Positions 58,551 through 64,000 of a stretch of 64,000 bases of DNA are shown piece after piece; the first letter of the stretch is position 1; every line of letters starts with the position of its first letter. The stretch is taken from positions 12,883,201 through 12,947,200 of the forward strand of contig JAVTVX010000016.1 of the NCBI GenBank assembly GCA_033439265.1, written 5' to 3'. The DNA is from Dillenia suffruticosa (lineage: Eukaryota > Streptophyta > Magnoliopsida > Dilleniales > Dilleniaceae). A program made the position numbers and the translations under genes. The notes under the pieces were generated by a model. That model was not told the origin of the DNA. It searched no databases and was given only the letters and a program-made list of their open reading frames with translations.

Positions 58551-59555
58551 AGTCTCTAATATATAGAAAAGAGAGACGTTAATGATTTATTGATATTTAT
58601 TCACATATTTTGTATACATTTCGAATCAACAAACATAAAATAACTCGAATGTAAACCCCAAAGTGAATGAATGGATCAACGGATCCATCCACCACAACCC
58701 AGGATTACATCTTACCATCCATACATGAATTTAATATACAAAAACCCACAAAAAGTCATATTCAATAACATGGGACCCACAAAAAAGTGGAAAATCGAAT
58801 GTAGGACAGCCTTATGCACTGCTAAAGATACCACACATCACCACTTGCCAGCAGCAAGCTACCACGCCCCTGTGTGCACCGATGGTGCTAGCACACGCAC
58901 CAAACGCACGGCGCGTTGGTTATGAAACAAATACACGATGCATTGGTCACGCAACTACATGTACGTAACCAGCACCCTGAGTTGCATCCTGAGTCAGGAT
59001 GTGAATCTGGGTCATAACTGACCCAGACCTGACCCTGTGTATTTATAGGCCTCAGTAAATGTAAGCTTCATACGTCCGCATCTGCGCCCTTCACTCGCCT
59101 CTTCATGCATGCTGTGCATGTGCCTACAAGTCTGGCCCTGTTCTTCCTCTTCCGATGTGTCTACAACTGGGTCTTGTGACTAAGTTGTCATAAAACCCAT
59201 TTTTCAGCTCAATTTTGACACAAATTTCAACTATAACTTGAATTTGGACTTTAATATCCATCAACTCAATTTTTTGGAAGATTTAAACTGCAAAATTGGT
59301 GAATCAAGCTTTATTGACGTAGCCCTTCTCGGCCATGTTAGAAAACATAATTTCTGATGACAGCAATTGCAATTGACCTCTCAAATCAATAGATCTGAGT
59401 GTTAGGAACACATATACACCATTTTTATCCATCAATTTGACCTCTAAATCAATGGATTTAGGATTCTAAGGTCATGGGCACTATTCATGGCTGAAAATTT
59501 AGATCGGACATTTAATGGTCTAAACATACTCCAAAAATTAAATAAAAATTATATT
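58551..59555 (-). other. Leader of copia element G, noncoding
   Basis: This is sequence between gag and the solo D LTR, belonging to the 5' untranslated leader of G. It shows only short frames (for example 58671-58925 on the plus strand), without motifs. Confidence 0.45.
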
Positions 59556-59560
59556 CATTA

Positions 59561-61301
59561 TGTTACATAACCCAATTTAGTTATAAGAAATAACTTATTT
59601 TTAATGATAAAATGAGGATGTTACCTGAAATGTAGGAATTGGATATGAAATCAGACACTTAGAATGTTAAAAATCTAGATTTGACTAACTCACCGGAAAC
59701 TAAGTACCCTAAAAATAAGATTTCTGAAATATTTGAAAAACAATGAGGAAAAGTTCCAGTAATTGTTTCTTATATTTCAAATAAGGGAAAACCTATTTTT
59801 CTAAAATTTTTCTAAGCCATTAGCCCTCCAAATAGGAGCCAACAAAGTTAGTAGTTTTGAGTTTTGTTTTTCGAAGGGAGAGTTGACTTTTATTCTTAAG
59901 AAATTAGGTTCTGAAACTATTTTTATTGAATTCAAATGGGGGGTATTTCCTTATTTACGTGAAATTTTTAAGTAAATGGATTTATGTTATTTATAAATAA
60001 TATAAATAACATTTACTTAAATGACATTACACGGAAATAAGGTGACCAAACCACTCAACCAGATCCAATATGTAATAAACATGTAACCATCGACCAAAGA
60101 AGAGACAACACCAACCATGGCACTTGTTCATCAATAAACTACACCACTTGGAGGATAAATGTCTTGCAACAAAGATATGTGCTTTCTATATTTAACACAT
60201 GGAAGGACAAGTGGTTGTCATCAAGAATAAAGGCCTTTGGTGATGAACAAGTGTCATAACACTTGGCAACTATCCATTACCTACCTTTACCTATAAATCC
60301 CTCATCTCCTTCATTCCAAAGCCATCAAATTCGGCCAAGAGGGAGAAAGGAAGAGAGAAAGAGAGAAAAGAAAGAAAGAGAGAGAGGAAGAAAAAGAAAA
60401 AGAGAAAGAGAGAAAAGTGCTATAAGAGAAAAAGAGTAGGCAAAGTAAGCTTGTAGGTTAAAGACAACTCTTTAAGGTAAGAGTTCTCTATGTTTCATAT
60501 CTATATTATGTAGAACCACCATGATTTTTTATAATTATCATAATTAACCCTGATTTCATGAATTATTACCATAATTTATTACTATTACCATGATTTTCTA
60601 ATGCTACCATAATTTACTATTGTTATCATGATTTTCTACTATTATATCAATGCATGTGATTATGATTGTTATATAAGCCGTTATGTGTGGAGATAGTTCG
60701 AACAAGTAAAGATTTTGTCGAATATCAAAACATATACTGATAACACCTCATTATTGTGGATAGGAGATTTGTCCACATAATGTGGTGGAAACTGTTAGGC
60801 CTTTTCAGAATTGGACCTCCTAAAAGGGATAAGGAAACTGTCATATGGAGAGATAAGACGAAAGTAAAATATTCTTATGTTGTATTGTATTACTATTATT
60901 ATTCAAATATGCATGTTGTTGCTACAAATAAATCATTTTCAAAAAGATTTTATAATAAATCCGTTATCATATATTTTATATAGAATTTTCTACACATACA
61001 CACACGAACCTTACTGGGCTATTAAGCTCACACAAAAAAATATTTTAGATCATGCAGGAACAAAAACCAAGGAAGATTAATGGATAGGGATAGTTTTTTT
61101 ATGGTTAATCTCTCTAATATAGAAATTCTGCTACTTTATCTTGTATAAAAGACTTTCTGTAATATGCATTGATTAAGATAAATGAAAGATCTATCATTTT
61201 AGTGTGACTTCCATACCATGCAAAGTGACTGAGCCCTGGTGAGAACCAAGTAGTCCGTCGCCGGTGAAACCCCAGCGAGGGGGTGGATTTGGGGCGTGAC
61301 A
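59561..61301 (+). mobile_element. Solo LTR of gypsy family D in G's leader
   Basis: It is 1741 bp, from TGTTACATAACCC to GGGGCGTGACA, in the opposite orientation to element D. The flanks are CATTA (59556-59560) and CATGA (61302-61306), one mismatch. It aligns along its length with D's LTRs, including the GA-rich leader (60340-60425). There is no internal region. Confidence 0.9.
60292..60298 (+). promoter_or_regulatory. TATA box of the solo D LTR
   Basis: CCTATAAATCCC on the plus strand occupies the same LTR position as the boxes in D (43162 and 48579). A GA-rich leader follows about 40 bp later. It could in principle drive readthrough transcription to the right. Confidence 0.6.
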
Positions 61302-61306
61302 CATGA

Positions 61307-61450
61307 TCCTTGGGTCACGAGTAATCTCGTGGTATCATCGTATTCACGAAATTCATTCGTGATCCAGATTCTAAATTTTACCCTACACATTTTTTTATCA
61401 AAAAAGTTTTGAAATTTTTTTCAATAAATCTAAACATACTCTAATACCAA
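61307..61450 (-). other. G leader remainder with primer-binding site
   Basis: The minus strand reads TGGTATTAGAGTA at 61437-61449, one or two bases from the 5' LTR. It is a degenerate initiator-Met tRNA complement. The rest is leader. Confidence 0.6.
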
Positions 61451-61856
61451 TATTAAATTTATTCTCAATGCAGAAGTATGGAATTCATGAAAATAAATGG
61501 ATCGGAATTTTTCAAGTCATATCTTGATGTGTAAATCTCTAAAAATCTGTGAACCACGAACTCCTTAAATTTTCTTAATATCCTCAATAATTTCTAATGC
61601 TTAGAAATTAATCTCTCTCTCTCTAGAAGACAATTCTCAAAATACCTTGATTGTTCTTGTTCTCAACAACATACAGAGAGTTATATTTCATTCAAAATTC
61701 TAATTGCAAATTTGGTAACTCATGTAGGAAGAGAGGAAAAGATATGTGCGGAGTTAGTGGAGATCATGAGAGTTATCGCAATTTCAAATTTAAATAATTT
61801 GAATTATCTCTCAATTAACCCAAAATACCCATACATGGGCATATTAACCAATAGGT
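61451..61856 (-). repeat. 5' LTR of copia element G, truncated
   Basis: It begins next to the PBS, and the first bases align loosely with the LTR start of F (GCAGAAGTATGGAATTC against the 35985 region). The part at 61654-61830 matches 51201-51400. It breaks off at about 61856, where the LINE tail begins. Confidence 0.65.
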
Positions 61857-62061
61857 TGGTTTGGAAAAAAAACAAATAGATGATTCTAAGGTTATGGAGA
61901 ATATTTTTTATGGCTATTGTGGATAATTTTATGAAGTATCTATGCTTTTGGTCTACTTCGAAGTCAAGTGTAGCACAGTGGGTGTGCTCATCCCTTGCCT
62001 TTTGTATTTCTTTCCTTGTGAATAAAATTTTTTCTTTGCCGATTAAAAAATAATAATAATG
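61857..62061 (+). mobile_element. 5'-truncated LINE (L1-type) 3' end
   Basis: The plus strand ends with the sequence typical of plant L1 3' ends: CTTTTGTATTTC, GAATAAAATTTTTTC, TTTGCCGATTAAAAAATAA and then TAATAAT. The 5' part shows no readable RT. It lies exactly at the broken LTR of G, consistent with insertion or joining there. I could not define a target-site duplication. Confidence 0.5.
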
Positions 62062-63204
62062 CAAGAGAAATAGGTAAAGAATGCATACACCGTCCCACCT
62101 TTAGAAAGTTTTGATTTAAAATGTCTAAATACCATAACTTTAGTTTTTGATTGTCTAGGAAACTAATATAGATTTAGAGTTGGAAAAAAATAGAACGCCA
62201 AACAAAAGTCCATGAACATGAGGTTGCTGTCAACGAACAAGCTTTATCAACTACTTCTTTCTCTGCTGAATGAACTATCTCCTACGTAAGTATGAAAGCC
62301 TTGGATGCCCTTTGGAAACTACACCTGTAATTAGATGAAAATGTCTAAAATTGGTCTACGGTTAGCAACAATTTGTCAAAACCTAATGTCAGATACCCTT
62401 GGCCATGGCTCACCATCTTATTCCTACTAATATGAAGCTATCTCTAGCTAGTGAAATAAAGAAGTTTGCATGATCCAATCAAACTGTTTCCAAACAAAAG
62501 CTCGTATGACATAAAATTTCGAATTAGTCATCTTTCTCCTCCTTCTCTTACGATCATTCCTTTAAAAAGGTGAACAATAGAAAATAACAAAAGCAAATAG
62601 ATACCCCACAATGCAATAAACAATAAGTAACTTAGAGATTATTCAGAACTTAGCATATAATTATGATAGTCATTATTTATGCTTCAAAATGGAGGACAAT
62701 AGAAGCATAAAAAGCACTGCTAAACTTATTTTCCACCATTTATGAAAAAAAATAATGAAAAACAACATTTACTATGCTGTTAGACAATCTTTTCCTGCTC
62801 TTCTGCCTTCACCTTGTCTCCCTCAGATCACAGCCTCCTCTTCTAGTACAAATCTGTAGGTTTAAACAAGCCAACAACTATATTTTTTGCATGTAAAAAT
62901 TTCAGAATCCAAGTTGGGTTAGTATCACTTGCCTCTTTCGCCAATTAAGTATTCTAGATCTAGAAAATATTACAGAATTGGATCACCTTCTTTGGTTTAC
63001 AGTCCAAATGCCTTTTGGTTGATGGATGATCAATCTTCCATAAGCCCTTTAAATTTCTCTCTTTTTTTCTCTCTCAAAATGGCTTCACTTTTCATACACG
63101 TATAATCCAAGAGAAGAGAAAGTTTTTTTTCCCTAGAGAATTAAAGGGAAAGAGGGAGTTAAAGGGTGGTTACCAATATCCATCGCCTCATTCAAAATAT
63201 ATCA
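62062..63204. other. Unassigned low-copy-looking sequence
   Basis: No transposon motif is visible in these 1.1 kb. Two minus-strand stretches could be decayed exons. One is about 62288-62325, flanked by an AG-like acceptor and a GTAGG donor. The other is about 62785-62825, ending in Lys/Glu-rich GDKVKAEEQEKIV and a stop. Neither is strong enough to call a gene. Confidence 0.3.
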
Positions 63205-64000
63205 TGTCACATACTCCAATTTAGTTACAAAAAATAACTTGTTATTAATAATGAAATGAGAATATTACCTGAAATATAGGAATTTGATATGAAATTGGAT
63301 ATTTAGAATATTGAAAACCTATATTTGACCAGTTCACTAGAAACTAAGTACCCTAAAAATGAGGTTTCTGAAATATTTAGAAAACAATAAGAAAAAGTCC
63401 CAGTAATTGTTTCTCATATATCAAATAAGTGAAAACCTATTTTTCTAAAATTTTTCTAAATTATCAGCCCTCCAAATAAAAGCCAACAAAGTTAGCCGTT
63501 TCGAGTTTTGTTCTCGAAAGGAAGAATTGACTTTTTATTTTTAAGGAATTAGGTTCTGAAACTATTTTTATTGAATTCAAATTGGGGTTTTTTTCCTTAT
63601 TTACGTATAATTCTTACTTAAATGGTATTACACAGAAATAAGTACCCAGTACACGGAAATAAGTAACCAGAACAATTAACCAGAACTGTTGAGTACCTAA
63701 AACACATTGGATCTTGACACCCAAGCATGGCCGCTGACCATCTTACCACGGATAAGCCACCACTAAAAATGTGATGAATATGTGTCACTTGAAGTAGCCA
63801 ATTTGCATTTTATTTTCTCCATCCACTTGACACATGTCACTTGAAGTAGTCAATTTGCATTCGACCTCCTCTATCCACATGACACATATTTGGACACTTG
63901 TCAATTGCATATTTTTTTCATGCCACCCCATGATACATGGAAGGACACATGGTTTACATCTAGAACAAGAACTTTTCATTATCAACAAGTGTCCTAACAC
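63205..64000 (+). mobile_element. Gypsy family D LTR, partial at window edge
   Basis: It starts TGTCACATAC at 63205, preceded by TATCA (possible target duplication), and aligns with the solo D LTR from 59561 onward to the window end. Whether it is a solo LTR or the 5' LTR of a full element cannot be told. Confidence 0.85.

Larger units (their letters stand above)
51201..61856 (-). mobile_element. Ty1/copia element G, deleted and twice interrupted
   Basis: The order on the minus strand is truncated 5' LTR (61451-61856), PBS, leader, gag, protease and pre-integrase region, broken integrase, RNase H remnant and truncated 3' LTR (51201-about 52550). RT is deleted. A 3.86-kb plus-strand LTR interrupts gag and a solo D LTR interrupts the leader. 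The left edge joins element E within a 5-bp TTGAT overlap and the right edge joins a LINE tail, so neither original flank survives. Confidence 0.8.

Overview
The window is nuclear DNA of a flowering plant, AT-rich and made almost entirely of transposable elements. The evidence is Ty3/gypsy chromovirus polyproteins (Tekay/Del-like, with chromodomain remnants), Ty1/copia polyproteins (including Sirevirus-like ends), En/Spm-type CACTA ends with a TNP2 transposase remnant, a MITE and a LINE 3' end. I found no bacterial or organellar gene, tRNA, rRNA or CRISPR array, and no host gene I could defend. All coding regions carry stops and frameshifts, so every gene is called as a pseudogene.

Left block (1-26394). 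Two Sirevirus-like 3' ends lie on the minus strand: LTRs at 1-1167 and about 1962-3464, with their polypurine tracts and a coiled-coil ORF remnant. They abut the truncated 3' LTR of gypsy element A (minus strand, 4336-26394). A is split twice. A complete gypsy element B (10731-20655; LTR, pol, gag, LTR) sits inside A's gag gene with a perfect 5-bp duplication, CCTAT. A solo LTR of a third family, C (23647-26033), sits inside A's 5' LTR with the duplication AATCG.

Middle block (26395-51205). A CACTA fragment (CACTA2) and a 467-bp MITE precede a decayed plus-strand gypsy pol, element E. E is broken inside its reverse transcriptase by gypsy element D (29270-49487, minus strand, duplication G/ACATT), and resumes on the far side in the same reading frame. 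D's 3' LTR is in turn split by a 12.96-kb CACTA element (30076-43034, duplication CTA) that carries a TNP2 remnant. That CACTA element contains a rearranged copia element, F (about 35973-40045). The insertion order is therefore E, then D, then CACTA1, then F: four levels.

Right block (51201-64000). A deleted minus-strand copia element, G, is interrupted in gag by a 3.86-kb plus-strand LTR (C', duplication TAGTA) and in its leader by a solo D LTR (duplication CATTA/CATGA). A 5'-truncated LINE tail, an unassigned stretch of about 1.1 kb, and the start of another plus-strand D LTR close the window.

These genes do not act together as a pathway. The window records successive transpositions, solo-LTR formation and illegitimate deletion. 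The most unusual features are the exact four-level nest, E2F-like sites upstream of the CACTA transposase, a stem-loop shared by the LTRs of four gypsy families, and the integrase-less element D with an extra ORF before gag.
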